A stretch of 64,000 nt of DNA from Natrialba swarupiae. GTDB lineage: Archaea > Halobacteriota > Halobacteria > Halobacteriales > Natrialbaceae. Below the pieces are notes generated by a model. That model searched no databases. It had not been told where the DNA came from and saw only the letters and a program-made list of their open reading frames with translations. Location: positions 310,001 to 374,000 of the forward strand of contig NZ_VTAW01000001.1 in NCBI RefSeq assembly GCF_008245225.1, given 5' to 3'. The position numbers were made by a program, and so were the translations under genes. Below are positions 42,056 through 50,643 of the stretch, in pieces (the first letter of the stretch is position 1; each line of letters opens with the position of its first letter).

Positions 42056-43192
42056 TCAGTTTACGTCGAGTTCGATCGCCGCCCCCTGGCCGAAGCCGAC
42101 ACAGAGCGTCGCCAGTCCGCGGCCGCCGCCGCGCTTTTCGAGTTCGTGGATCAGCGTCACCGGGAGACGCGCGCCGGAGGCGCCGAGCGGATGGCCGATC
42201 GCGATCGCGCCGCCGTTGACGTTGAAGACGTCGGGATCGATGCCGAGTTCGTCCCGCGAGTAGATCGCCTGGCTGGCGAAGGCCTCGTTGAGTTCGACGA
42301 GATCGTAGTCGTCGATCTCGCGGCCGGTCCGCTCGAGCAGTCCGCGAGTCGCCGGAACGGGACCGATCCCCATCACGGTCGGATCGACGCCAGCGACGTT
42401 GTTCGAGCCGACTTCGGCCAGGATCTCGAGGCCGTGTTCGTCGGCGAAGGTCTCGCTCGTGACGAGCAACGCGGCCGCGCCGTCGGAGATCTGGGAGGCG
42501 TTGCCGGGCGTGACGGTGCCGTCGGATTTGAAGACGGTCGGCAGTTCGGCGAGTTTCTCGGCGGTCGTGCCGGGGCGGAGTCCCTCGTCCTCCGAGACGG
42601 TGCCGTCCTCGGTCTCGATGGGGACGATCTCGTCGTCGAATCGCCCTTCCTCGGTCGCCTCGACCGCACGCTGTTGGCTCCGTGCGGCGTACTCGTCTTG
42701 GGCCTCGCGGCTGACGCCGTACCGTTCGGAGACCGTCTCGGCGGTCATCCCCATCTGGAGTTCGCCGATGTTGTAGAGTTCGGCCATCCGGGGATGGACG
42801 TTGTGCGTGTTCTCGCCCATGGGGACGCGGCTCATGTTCTCGACGCCGCCGGCGACGATGGCGTCGCGGTTGCCCGCCGCGATGGCGTCCGACGCCGACA
42901 TCAACGCCTGCATCGAGGACGCACACCAGCGGTTGATCGTCGTCGCGGGGACGCCCTCGCCGAGTTCCGAGAGTAACGCGATAACGCGGGCGAGGTTGTT
43001 GCCTTGCTCGCCGCGTTGCTGTGCACAGCCCCACATCAGGTCGTCGATCTCCTCACCACCGAGTCCGGTTTCGGCGAGAATCTCGTCGATCAACGGCACG
43101 GAGAGATCTTCGCTCCTCACGTCCGCGAACGCGCCGTCCTCTTTGCCCTGTGGCGTCCGTACCGCCTCGACCACGACCGGTTTCTGTGCCAT
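42056..43192 (-). CDS. thiolase (acetyl-CoA C-acyltransferase)
   Basis: A 378-residue thiolase. The nucleophile is Cys90 in TINRWCASSMQ. The conserved NEAFASQ, GGAIAIGHPLGASGAR (catalytic His) and LCVGFGQG (second Cys) are all present. It cleaves 3-ketoacyl-CoA or condenses two acetyl-CoA, so it could serve beta-oxidation or the entry to mevalonate. No other fatty-acid genes are adjacent. ATTTAAG (minus strand, 43217-43223) lies 28 bases before the ATG. Confidence 0.93.
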   Translation of the reverse strand: MAQKPVVVEAVRTPQGKEDGAFADVRSEDLSVPLIDEILAETGLGGEEIDDLMWGCAQQRGEQGNNLARVIALLSELGEGVPATTINRWCASSMQALMSASDAIAAGNRDAIVAGGVENMSRVPMGENTHNVHPRMAELYNIGELQMGMTAETVSERYGVSREAQDEYAARSQQRAVEATEEGRFDDEIVPIETEDGTVSEDEGLRPGTTAEKLAELPTVFKSDGTVTPGNASQISDGAAALLVTSETFADEHGLEILAEVGSNNVAGVDPTVMGIGPVPATRGLLERTGREIDDYDLVELNEAFASQAIYSRDELGIDPDVFNVNGGAIAIGHPLGASGARLPVTLIHELEKRGGGRGLATLCVGFGQGAAIELDVN

Positions 43193-43303
43193 ACCCTACC
43201 GAACGCCGCTCACGGACTTAAATCCGGGAGAACCTCACGAAACTCGAGTCCAGTTTACAGTTCAACAGCGACCGCCACGCCCCCGGTCGGAACCGAGAAC
43301 AAT

Positions 43304-43311
43304 CCTTATCC
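43304..43311 (+). promoter_or_regulatory. TATA-like box of DUF5806 gene
   Basis: CCTTATCC is centred 27 bases before the ATG at 43335. It and the thiolase box (43217-43223) form a divergent promoter pair. Confidence 0.5.
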
Positions 43312-43334
43312 CACGCGTCTCGGAATAGGCCTCC

Positions 43335-44093
43335 ATGAGCCACGGACCGGACGCACCGGAGTCGGAACGAACCGCCTCGTCCGACTCGAGTGCGGACGAC
43401 GACGAGAGTCGAAGGGCAACGGAAAACGACGTCGACGAGGGGGCCGGTGGAGTCGGCGAGAAATCGGACGACGTCGACGACGGTGCGGGCGGAACCGGTG
43501 AACGAGCCGACGACGCGGCGGGCGCGACCGGCGACGGCGACTCGAACGACGACGGGCCGATGCCGGGCGTTCCGGACCCCGAGTCGGAAGAGTCCGACGT
43601 TCCCGAAGACGTCCAGAAGTACGCCCGGTTTACGAAGATGGACGGCGCCCAGTACGACCGGGTCAACGAGTTCCTGCGGGACCGAACCTATATCACCGCC
43701 CGCGAGTGGGCCATCGCCCGCCTCTGTTCCGATTTTCGCACGGAAACGGGCGTCGAGATGACCAAGATCGGCGAGAACCTGCCCGAACTCGTCCCCTTTA
43801 TGACCGACACCTACACGCCCCAGGCGGTGAATCAGGCCCGATCCTCCTTCGAGGACAAGGTTCGGACGGCCGGTGCAACCTTCCTCTACGGCGCGATGTG
43901 TGATTTCTTCACCGCCGAGGAACTCGACGACGTGATGTACGAATCGACCGAGGTCGCCAAGTTCCTCCTCGAGGTCGAAGGCGTCGACCTCTCCGTCGAG
44001 GACGAACTCGAGGCCGAAGAGCGCATCTCGAGCGTGATGCGGGAGGTCCGCGAGGCCAGCGAACAGCTCAGAGACCGGGACGAAGAGGAGTAG
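43335..44093 (+). CDS. DUF5806 family protein
   Basis: A 252-residue protein. The first 95 residues are low-complexity and acidic. The folded part starts QKYARFTKMDGAQYDRVNEF and includes FLRDRTYITAREWAIARLCS and MTKIGENLPELVPFMTDTYT. I recall this as DUF5806, conserved in halobacteria, of unknown function. The end is a charged helix. Confidence 0.82.
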   Translation: MSHGPDAPESERTASSDSSADDDESRRATENDVDEGAGGVGEKSDDVDDGAGGTGERADDAAGATGDGDSNDDGPMPGVPDPESEESDVPEDVQKYARFTKMDGAQYDRVNEFLRDRTYITAREWAIARLCSDFRTETGVEMTKIGENLPELVPFMTDTYTPQAVNQARSSFEDKVRTAGATFLYGAMCDFFTAEELDDVMYESTEVAKFLLEVEGVDLSVEDELEAEERISSVMREVREASEQLRDRDEEE

Positions 44094-44105
44094 CGGACGA
44101 CAGCT

Positions 44106-44753
44106 TCAGTCCGATTCCGCGTCCGTCGAGGCCGTCGCCGTGATCGGCTCGAGAAGCGTCAGGTCGAACCCCCAGGTGTGGTCGTCCACGCCGTACTGGT
44201 CCGATTCGAACCGGTACGTTCCCGCGGGCATACAGCCATCCGCATCGGGGTGGACGAGCAGGTAGTAGGTGAGGTAGAGACCTCCGCTCGCGTCCAGTGA
44301 GATCGACCCTCCCTCCCCCTCGGCGTACTCGAGTATCGACTCGAGGAGCCAGGACGACGCCCGCCAGCAGTCACCGTCGACGTGTTCTCCCCTCGTGTCG
44401 TCGCCTTCGATGAGGATCGGCTCGAGAACGAGTCGATCGTCGTTTTCGTTCTCGCCGATGCGCCCGGAAAACGGCGGATCGGGGCCGGTTTCGACCGTCT
44501 GTGCGAAGCTCGTCGCACCGTCGCCAGCGTGATTGTACATCGTAATGTTCAGCTTCGCCGGCGACTCCGGCGTCGCCCCCTCCTCGACTTCGACGCCGAA
44601 GCCGATGTCGACCGCCTCGAGTGCGTCGTCGGTTTCGATCTCGATTCCGTATTCGGGCTCGCTGTCGTCGTCACCGGCCGGAATCGAGGCCAGACAGCCC
44701 GCCGTTGCGACCACACCACCGCCGACCGCTGTAAGCATCGTTCGTCGCTTCAT
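44106..44753 (-). CDS. secreted lipoprotein of unknown function
   Basis: A 215-residue protein with KRR, a hydrophobic run and the lipobox ATAGC (Cys20). The mature part is acidic and beta-rich (VDIGFGVEVEEGATPESPAK). Two Cys residues (DGDCWRASS and ADGCMPAG) could form a disulfide outside the cell. No recognised family. Converges on the DUF5806 gene, with stops 12 bases apart. Confidence 0.72.
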   Translation of the reverse strand: MKRRTMLTAVGGGVVATAGCLASIPAGDDDSEPEYGIEIETDDALEAVDIGFGVEVEEGATPESPAKLNITMYNHAGDGATSFAQTVETGPDPPFSGRIGENENDDRLVLEPILIEGDDTRGEHVDGDCWRASSWLLESILEYAEGEGGSISLDASGGLYLTYYLLVHPDADGCMPAGTYRFESDQYGVDDHTWGFDLTLLEPITATASTDAESD

Positions 44754-44841
44754 ACGGTTCGGAGAAACCTTCGTAAAATAAAACTACCGAGACGGGGATT
44801 AAATAGTCGAGTTCGGGCGCTGGATCGGTTCGGCTTCGAGT

Positions 44842-45438
44842 CTACTCGGTCGGCCCGGTCTCGAGGTCCGACTCCTCGAGAAACAGCGACGGGTCGCCGT
44901 GGGAGAACGTCACCCACTGGTCGGAATCGTCGCCGTCGTCTTTCGCGGACGTGTCGGCGTCAGAATCCTCGGTGTCGTTCGAGTCTTCCGAACCCGCGGA
45001 TCGGACGTGAACGAGTAACTCTCCCTCGAGCACCGCCGTCTCGAGTACGGGACGCGCCTCGTCGACGGCGTACGTAAGCGGTACGCAGACCGCGGTCTCG
45101 CTCGTCGCGTCGCGTTCGACCGCGAGGGCGAGTCGACGGTCCGTCCCCGCCGCCGGCCGGTAGTACACCTCGGCGTCTGCGAACGTCACGTCGTCGTTCT
45201 CGACGAGCGTCTCGAGGAGGCCGTACTCGGCGTCCGACACCAGAACGTCGAAGCCGAACCGATCCTCCCGCTCGCTCGGCGAGACGGCGATCGGCTCGAG
45301 GAGGGCGGCGTCCCAGCCGTCTTCGCGGTACTCGTCGGCGATCGACGCCGCGTCCTCGAGCAGTTCGGTCCAGGACGGATCGGTCGTGGCTGCGTCGTCG
45401 GTCGAGGGGGAGTGGTCCGGGCCGGATCGTGGCGACAT
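44842..45438 (-). CDS. haloarchaeal hypothetical acidic protein
   Basis: A 198-residue soluble protein. It opens with a charged stretch, then a folded part: ELLEDAASIADEYREDGWDA, then FGFDVLVSDAEYGLLETLVE, and ends in an Asp/Ser-rich region. I do not recognise a named family with certainty. It follows the lipoate-ligase-like gene on the same strand by 33 bases, so the two probably share a transcript. Confidence 0.7.
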   Translation of the reverse strand: MSPRSGPDHSPSTDDAATTDPSWTELLEDAASIADEYREDGWDAALLEPIAVSPSEREDRFGFDVLVSDAEYGLLETLVENDDVTFADAEVYYRPAAGTDRRLALAVERDATSETAVCVPLTYAVDEARPVLETAVLEGELLVHVRSAGSEDSNDTEDSDADTSAKDDGDDSDQWVTFSHGDPSLFLEESDLETGPTE

Positions 45439-45471
45439 ACTCGAGTCAGACGTGACCGAGCCTCGAAAACG

Positions 45472-46278
45472 TTACCACGAACCCCCTCCCGAATCATCGG
45501 GAACTGACGGGCCGTCGTCGGTATCCGAGACGCGCGATACGTCCCCCGGTTCGCCGTCGACGAGTTCGGCAATCGGGCGCGGCTCGGGCTCGTCGTCGCC
45601 GGCGAGAGCGGTCTCGAGCGCCGCCCGGACCGTTTCTGGCTCGACGTCGATGCCGGCGTCGGCGAGCGCGCCCACGGCGTCCGGATCGAACGCCAGTCCG
45701 AGCGCGCCGTAGACGTCCTCGAGGACGCCCACCAGTTCGTTCCCTCCGTCGACGATGACGATACCGGCAGTGACCGCGGCCTGCTGTCGGACGCGCTGGG
45801 CGATACCGACGACCTTTGCCGATCGCGAGTTCCCGTCGCCGCCACCGGACGGCGCAGCGATCGACAGCGAGTGTGATCCCGGACAGAACGCGCCGTCGGG
45901 TTCGCCTCGTCGAGCCTCGAGGCCGACGTCGCCGAGCGCGCGTTCGATGGCCGCGGTCGTCCGCTCGTAGCGGTCGTCGATCCCCCGTCGAAAGTCCGTG
46001 ACCGGTTCGGCGCGGGCGAACGCGATCGTCGTCTCGCCGTCGTAGGCGACGGCTCGACCGCCGACGGCGCGCTCGACCGCCGGGAACCCGCGGGCTCGAG
46101 CCGCCTCCAGCGCACGGGAGTAGCCGTCGGTCCCGGCGTCTCGACGGCCGAAGGCGACCTGTCGGTGGGGAACCCAGACGCGAGCCGCGGGGTCGCCAGC
46201 GGCGGCTACCTCGAGGAGGCGAGTACTCGCTGCTCGGTCCGTTTCGATCGTCGACGGGCGTCCGCGATACAGCCGCAT
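45472..46278 (-). CDS. lipoate-protein ligase A family protein
   Basis: A 268-residue protein of the biotin/lipoate ligase fold. Conserved segments include RRDAGTDGYSRALEAARARG, the catalytic-type RAVGGRAVAYDGET, and FCPGSHSLSIA with a lysine in SAKVVGIAQRV (the family's lipoyl-AMP lysine). It would attach lipoate or octanoate to 2-oxoacid dehydrogenase or glycine cleavage proteins. The ATG at 46278 or 46284 are both possible. The C-terminal 40 residues are low-complexity. Confidence 0.82.
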   Translation of the reverse strand: MRLYRGRPSTIETDRAASTRLLEVAAAGDPAARVWVPHRQVAFGRRDAGTDGYSRALEAARARGFPAVERAVGGRAVAYDGETTIAFARAEPVTDFRRGIDDRYERTTAAIERALGDVGLEARRGEPDGAFCPGSHSLSIAAPSGGGDGNSRSAKVVGIAQRVRQQAAVTAGIVIVDGGNELVGVLEDVYGALGLAFDPDAVGALADAGIDVEPETVRAALETALAGDDEPEPRPIAELVDGEPGDVSRVSDTDDGPSVPDDSGGGSW

Positions 46279-46347
46279 ACGCACGGATTCGGGTCGACGA
46301 CCCTAAACGCTCCCGTCCCCTCGATTCACGAGAGTGGAGTCGACAGA

Positions 46348-47277
46348 ATGACGGTCGGAGTCCCCAGTTCGGTGCTCTCTCGCTACGCTCGTTTCTCGCT
46401 GTACAACTCGCCGTACCCCGCACACGACTGCGGCTGTGCGATCGACCTCTACCCGGGGACGCTCGAGGACGGGCGCACCACGGCCGCCCCGAGTCCCGTC
46501 TCCGGCGTCGTCCGCGAGACGCGGACGGTCCGCGCGCCGCCGAAACCCTACGCGCCCACGCACGATCACCTCCTTCTCGTCGACTGCGACGAGCCGCCCG
46601 AACTCGAGGGGTTGATCGCGCGTATCCTCCACGTCGAGCCGGCGGTCGAGGCCGGCGACCGCGTCGAGATGGGCGACTCGCTCGGCGAACTCGTCCGCGC
46701 GGGCTTTTTCGCCCCCTGGGTCGACAACCACCTCCACGTTGGCGTTCGCCGTCCCGACCAGAACCTCCGGCGGGCGACGGGGTCGCTCCGGCTCGAGCCG
46801 GACGTCGAGATCCGACCGCTCGCGTGGGATGGAACCGGAACGGTGGTCGCGACCGGCGAGACGTACGCCGTTCTCGACGCGCCCACCCACCCGAATCCGG
46901 GACCGGAGTTCGTCGGGATCGGAGTCGGTCGTGGGAACGGCGACCACGCCGACGGGTTCGCGGGCGTTCTCGACGGCGGGCTCCCCCACTACGACGGCGG
47001 CGGCCTCCTCGAGACGAACCACCGGCGAACGCGGGGTGTGTCCGATCACGGGACGCCCGAGGGGCCGCTCACGCTCGCCGGCGAACGAATCGGCACCCTC
47101 GAGACGGACGGTCGGACGATCAACTGGGACGACGTCGTCGTGACGGCAAACGGCGACCCCGTCACCGGCCTCTCGACGTTCTGCGCTCGAGACGGTGGCT
47201 TCGGCGCGAAACTCGTCGGGAGCGATCACGGGCTCGCAGTCGGCGAGCGAGTTCGGGTGGGCGTTCGTCGCGGGTGA
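46348..47277 (+). CDS. M23-like (lysostaphin-fold) protein
   Basis: A 309-residue protein without a signal peptide. The N-terminal half carries an M23 peptidase-type pattern: AHDCGCAIDLYPG (His and Asp), SPVSGVVRETRTV, HVEPAVEAGDRVEMGDSLGE and WVDNHLHVGVR (HxH). The metal ligands look complete enough to bind zinc, but the archaeal substrate is unknown; it may be a non-peptidase. The C-terminal half is unassigned. It ends 10 bases from the convergent serpin gene. Confidence 0.65.
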   Translation: MTVGVPSSVLSRYARFSLYNSPYPAHDCGCAIDLYPGTLEDGRTTAAPSPVSGVVRETRTVRAPPKPYAPTHDHLLLVDCDEPPELEGLIARILHVEPAVEAGDRVEMGDSLGELVRAGFFAPWVDNHLHVGVRRPDQNLRRATGSLRLEPDVEIRPLAWDGTGTVVATGETYAVLDAPTHPNPGPEFVGIGVGRGNGDHADGFAGVLDGGLPHYDGGGLLETNHRRTRGVSDHGTPEGPLTLAGERIGTLETDGRTINWDDVVVTANGDPVTGLSTFCARDGGFGAKLVGSDHGLAVGERVRVGVRRG

Positions 47278-47287
47278 GCCGGCTCGG

Positions 47288-48739
47288 CTACTCCGCTTCC
47301 AGGGTCTCGCCGTCGACGACACGACCGACGAACAGCGGCGTCTCCGTCGGCCGGTCCCGGACGTAAAAGAGAAACGGGCGATCGACGGTCATCTCGACGC
47401 GCTCGGTCTGGGACTCCGCAGTGTCCTCGACGACGACCGCCGTGGCGGCGGCCGCCTCGGTGCCGTCCTCGTCGACCTCGACGAAACTCTCGTGGAGGAT
47501 GTCGTCGATGGCCAGCAGTTCGTCGTCGCCGTCGACCATCCCAGTAAAGTCGGCGGAACCGACGAACGCTTGCTCCATTCCAAGCTCCTGCATGACGTCG
47601 ACGAGGCTGAACGACGATTCGATGCCGAATTTCGGAAGCTCGAGGTCGACCTCCGGACGCCGGGTCTCCTCGAGCATGATCGCGAGCCGGTCGACCGAGA
47701 ACGACTCCTCGAAGGCCTCGAACTCGCCCTCGGCGGGACAGACGACGATCATGCTCGTCTCGCCGTTGGCGTAGGGCAACTCGACCAGCTGGTGGCCATC
47801 GACCTCGGCGTACCGAAACTCCTCGACCTGGGACATCATCTGGACCTCGCTCTCGGTGCCGTCGAGGCTCGTGAAGGGTTTCGGTTCGGTCCCTGCCTGG
47901 TCGAACTCGTACTCCCAGGCCGCGAGGAAGTAGACCGCGTTCGTCAGGACCATCCGAGTCGCCTGGTCGATCGATCCCTCCGGAAGGAGATCCTCGATTC
48001 GGTCGTTCGTCCGACTTTCGACCCACTCGTTTATCTCCTGGCGGGCTTGCTCGGGGCTGTCCCTGAAGTCGACGACGTGCTCGCCGGCTCCGTAGTACGC
48101 CTCGAGCAGGTCGAGGTAGTCGTCGTCGAACGGGTAGGTCTGTTCTGCCCAGACGGCGTTGGCACTCGAGAGCTGGAAGCCGAGGTCGTCCTCGTCTTCG
48201 TCGTCGTCATCCTCCCCGTCGTCCGTCCACTCCGGCGTCTCGACTTCGGCACCGTCCTCGTTGCGCCGCTCGAACTCGTCTTCGAGCGCGCCGAAGGCGG
48301 CGTGGAGCTCTTCGCCCTCGAGGTCGTAGCGCAGCGCGTCGGCCATCTCCTCGGCGGTCTCGCCGCGTGCGCCAGCGTAGGTCATCGCCAGCGCGACGGA
48401 GATGCTGTACGGCGAGAAGAAGAGATTGTTGTCGGGCTCGTCCGCCCGAAGTTCAGCGAGCGCCTCGAGCGAGAACGCGACGTTTCCACGCACCTGCTGG
48501 GCGAGGGCGTCGACCTCGATATCGGGGTCGGTGACGGGGTCGATCCGTGGAAAGTCGGGAGCCTCCCGGTCGAACGAGCCATCGTCGCCGTCGGCGTCGC
48601 CGCTGTCGGTACCGTCGGGATCGGCATCACCGTCTCCGTCGGTGTCGTCCGAACTCCCGTTGCCGTCGCTCGTACACCCCGCGACACCGGCGAGGAGGGC
48701 ACCGGTGAGCGCGAGCAGGGACCGCCTATCGGGCATCAT
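47288..48739 (-). CDS. serpin-family lipoprotein
   Basis: A 483-residue protein. Lipobox AGVAGC with Cys22, then a Asp/Gly/Ser linker to about residue 65. The serpin core has NLFFSPYSISVALAMTYAGA, ANAVWAEQTYPFD, and the reactive-centre hinge EVDEDGTEAAAATAVVVED (short side chains, as in inhibitory serpins), then the C-terminal VDRPFLFYVRDRPTETPLFVG. It is predicted to sit on the outside of the membrane and to inhibit serine or cysteine proteases by suicide trapping. Serpins are sparse in archaea; some halobacteria have them. A short Asp/Glu-rich insertion lies near residues 160-175. Confidence 0.9.
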   Translation of the reverse strand: MMPDRRSLLALTGALLAGVAGCTSDGNGSSDDTDGDGDADPDGTDSGDADGDDGSFDREAPDFPRIDPVTDPDIEVDALAQQVRGNVAFSLEALAELRADEPDNNLFFSPYSISVALAMTYAGARGETAEEMADALRYDLEGEELHAAFGALEDEFERRNEDGAEVETPEWTDDGEDDDDEDEDDLGFQLSSANAVWAEQTYPFDDDYLDLLEAYYGAGEHVVDFRDSPEQARQEINEWVESRTNDRIEDLLPEGSIDQATRMVLTNAVYFLAAWEYEFDQAGTEPKPFTSLDGTESEVQMMSQVEEFRYAEVDGHQLVELPYANGETSMIVVCPAEGEFEAFEESFSVDRLAIMLEETRRPEVDLELPKFGIESSFSLVDVMQELGMEQAFVGSADFTGMVDGDDELLAIDDILHESFVEVDEDGTEAAAATAVVVEDTAESQTERVEMTVDRPFLFYVRDRPTETPLFVGRVVDGETLEAE

Positions 48740-48885
48740 ACACGACCCGCCGTGGGGAACGAGTAAACGCTTTGTGATAGGTGAAGGAGACGTTTGAGCG
48801 AAACGCGCCCGAACGGAGCGACGGGCGATGTGGCTGGGGCGGTTCCCGGCAGTGAACTTTCACTCCGAGCGCACCAATTACGGAT

Positions 48886-49089
48886 ATGGCCGATCTGCCC
48901 ACGGAGCCCGACGAGCCGTTCCGGGACGACGTGGGGGACGCCGACGTCTACAGGTGCTATCGAACGCTCGTGAACGTGTCTTGGGTGGTGTCTCTCAGCT
49001 CGATTCGGACGGGCACATCGTCGTGGCCGACGACCGGCTCCGTGACGCCACCGACGTCTCGATCCTCCTCCCGGCCGACGGCCGGCTGA
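48886..49089 (+). other. weak or decayed open frame before the thioesterase
   Basis: An ATG opens an acidic start (MADLPTEPDEPFRDDVGDAD), then composition turns Ser/Thr/Trp-rich and unnatural. A different frame then reads LDSDGHIVVADDRLRDATDV, which again looks native. Together this suggests a gene broken by a frameshift near 48955-48990. No family recognised. Confidence 0.3.
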
Positions 49090-49157
49090 ATAAACGCTCG
49101 GCAACCGACGACGAGAGAAGCGGTGCCGTCAAGGGCCTCCCCGTCGGACGGCGTTCC

Positions 49158-49643
49158 ATGACCGACGATCTGCAAGCCGCGATGGCGGAGTTCGACGACC
49201 TCGGGGAGGCCGTCAGCTACGTCGTCGAGGAACACCACGAGTTCCTCTCGTGGATCGGGACGACCGTCGACGACGTCGGCGACGGAACGATGACGCTCTC
49301 GATTCCCTACGACGAGAAGCTGACGAACGCGCGCCCGAACGGCCCGACGGACCGGCGGCCGGACATCAACGGCGGCGTCGCGGCGACGCTCGTCGACACC
49401 GCCGGCGGCCTCGCGCTTCGAACTGAACTCGAGGACCCCTTCGGCGGCGAGGTTGCGACGATCAACCTGAACGTCAACTACCTCCGGCCGGCGACCGGCG
49501 ACCTCACCGCGCGGGCGGAGGTCGTTCGAGCCGGTTCGAGCGTCGGCGTCAGCGAGGTCGTCGTCGAGAGTACGACGCCCGACGGCGAGACGCGCGAGGT
49601 CGCAACCGGCCAGGGGGCGTATCGGCTCTTTCGCGATCGGTAA
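49158..49643 (+). CDS. PaaI-family hotdog thioesterase
   Basis: A 161-residue hotdog-fold protein. The characteristic stretch is PDINGGVAATLVDTAGGLAL with the catalytic Asp, followed by TINLNVNYLRPATGDLTARA. It would hydrolyse acyl-CoA, probably aromatic or small acyl groups. The ATG at 49158 is chosen because the hotdog domain starts there; the open frame runs further upstream without coding character. Confidence 0.88.
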   Translation: MTDDLQAAMAEFDDLGEAVSYVVEEHHEFLSWIGTTVDDVGDGTMTLSIPYDEKLTNARPNGPTDRRPDINGGVAATLVDTAGGLALRTELEDPFGGEVATINLNVNYLRPATGDLTARAEVVRAGSSVGVSEVVVESTTPDGETREVATGQGAYRLFRDR

Positions 49644-49726
49644 TGTCGTAGTGGACGGAGTGGCGTACTGTCCCTGTGTCCGACCGGGACGGATTTCGCC
49701 CCACAGATCTGACGAACACCAGACGA

Positions 49727-49864
49727 TCAGTTTGTACTCGAAGCGGCGGAATCACCATCGTGTCGGCCGAACCAGACCCGTGCGTAGAGGAGGAATCCGG
49801 CCGCCGCGACGACGAGGAAGTAGAGGTAGATAGCCACCTCGAGGTGTGCGGGAACCACGTCCAT
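49727..49864 (-). CDS. 45-residue single-helix membrane protein
   Basis: A short gene. The product has one membrane helix (EVAIYLYFLVVAAAGFLLYA) and an Arg/His/Asp tail. Codon use is native (CTC, GTC, GAC). Function unknown. It lies downstream of the small repeat operon on the same strand, beyond palindrome R6. Confidence 0.55.
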   Translation of the reverse strand: MDVVPAHLEVAIYLYFLVVAAAGFLLYARVWFGRHDGDSAASSTN

Positions 49865-49955
49865 ACCCACGGACTGATCCGACGGTCCATACCAATACGG
49901 CTGAACTGATTCGTCTACTATGAGGGCACCGGCCACGGGCGACGACGGCTGGATT

Positions 49956-50041
49956 CGAGACGGTCTGCTGTCCGTCAGTACCGCCACACCCGGAGAACGG
50001 GTCCCGGATGCGGCGGCACACAGGGACAGCAATCCGTCTGA
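49956..50041 (-). repeat. dispersed 3'-end palindrome, best-preserved copy R6
   Basis: The arms AGACGGTCTGCTGTCC (49958-49973) and GGACAGCAATCCGTCT (50024-50039) pair at 14 of 16. The inner region, GTACCGCCACACCCGGAGAA then CGGGTCCCGGATGCGGCGG, is nearly the same as in R1, 49 kb away. It lies 3' of the small membrane gene at 50140-50301. Confidence 0.8.
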
Positions 50042-50080
50042 GACGGCAGACAAGGCGGTCGAGTTGCAGACGTCAACGGG

Positions 50081-50154
50081 AATCGGATCGACTCCTCTCG
50101 AGGGCAAGAATCGATCACTTTCGAGAACAATCGGATCGACTACTCTCGAGAGAC
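50081..50154. repeat. degenerate tandem repeat at the 3' end of a small gene
   Basis: Three units beginning AATCG at 50081, 50109 and 50129 share an AATCGGATCGACT-x-CTCTCGAG core. The last unit contains the stop codon of the small membrane gene. The first and third units are nearly identical. Confidence 0.6.
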
Positions 50155-50301
50155 CATCACGTACCGGATACCGAGATAGACCATGACGAGGCCGAACGTG
50201 ACGGCGTACAGCGTCGAACCGGCCGTTGCCGCGACGACCAGTGCGGCGCCGTTGAGCGCGATCCCGAAGACGTACATCAAACCGAGTCGGCGACGGTTCA
50301 T
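50140..50301 (-). CDS. 53-residue two-helix membrane protein
   Basis: Starts MNRRRLGLMYVFGIALNGAA, a short positive N-terminus and a membrane helix, then a second helix (YAVTFGLVMVYLGIRYVMV). Its ATG overlaps the stop of the upstream repeat-protein gene in ATGA, so the two are translationally coupled. Function unknown. Confidence 0.65.
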   Translation of the reverse strand: MNRRRLGLMYVFGIALNGAALVVAATAGSTLYAVTFGLVMVYLGIRYVMVSRE

Positions 50302-50501
50302 CGGCGTTCGCCTCCCTCGTTGACGGTAGTCGCCGGTCCGCGAATTTCGAGGGGGCCGTCCCGATTCGTCACCGTCTCCTCGAACACCCGATTCGTCACC
50401 GTCTCCTCGAACACTCGATTCGTCTCCGTCCCCTCGAACGTCCACCGCGAATACGTCCCCTCGAGCGTCCAGCCTGTCACGATCCTGCCGACCCTGTCCA
50501 T
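50298..50501 (-). CDS. 67-residue protein with four 9-residue repeats
   Basis: The product holds TLEGTYSRW, TFEGTETNR, VFEETVTNR and VFEETVTNR in a row (about residues 12-47). They come from four 27-bp direct repeats in the DNA (50362-50469), the last two nearly identical. Nine-residue periodicity with alternating hydrophobic and Thr/Glu residues suggests a small beta structure or a filament. Coupled (ATGA) to a small membrane protein. No family recognised. It could also be a non-coding repeat with an open frame, but coupling speaks for translation. Confidence 0.5.
   Translation of the reverse strand: MDRVGRIVTGWTLEGTYSRWTFEGTETNRVFEETVTNRVFEETVTNRDGPLEIRGPATTVNEGGERR
50362..50469. repeat. 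four 27-bp tandem repeats
   Basis: Units at 50362, 50389, 50416 and 50443. The first two differ at one base (CGATTCGTCACCGTCTCCTC core); the third and fourth are more diverged. The 27-base length keeps the reading frame, so copy-number change would lengthen or shorten the encoded protein in 9-residue steps. Confidence 0.85.
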
Positions 50502-50643
50502 ACGGAACCTTCGAAGGCGTCGATAAAAACCCTCGTACTACGGCTGGCGGTCGGACGGTCACAGCGAACCGTCTCGTACGGTGTCCGTCAGCGCCGGTCG
50601 GTCCGCGAGCAACCCTGCGATCCCACCGCGACAGCGTTCCGCA

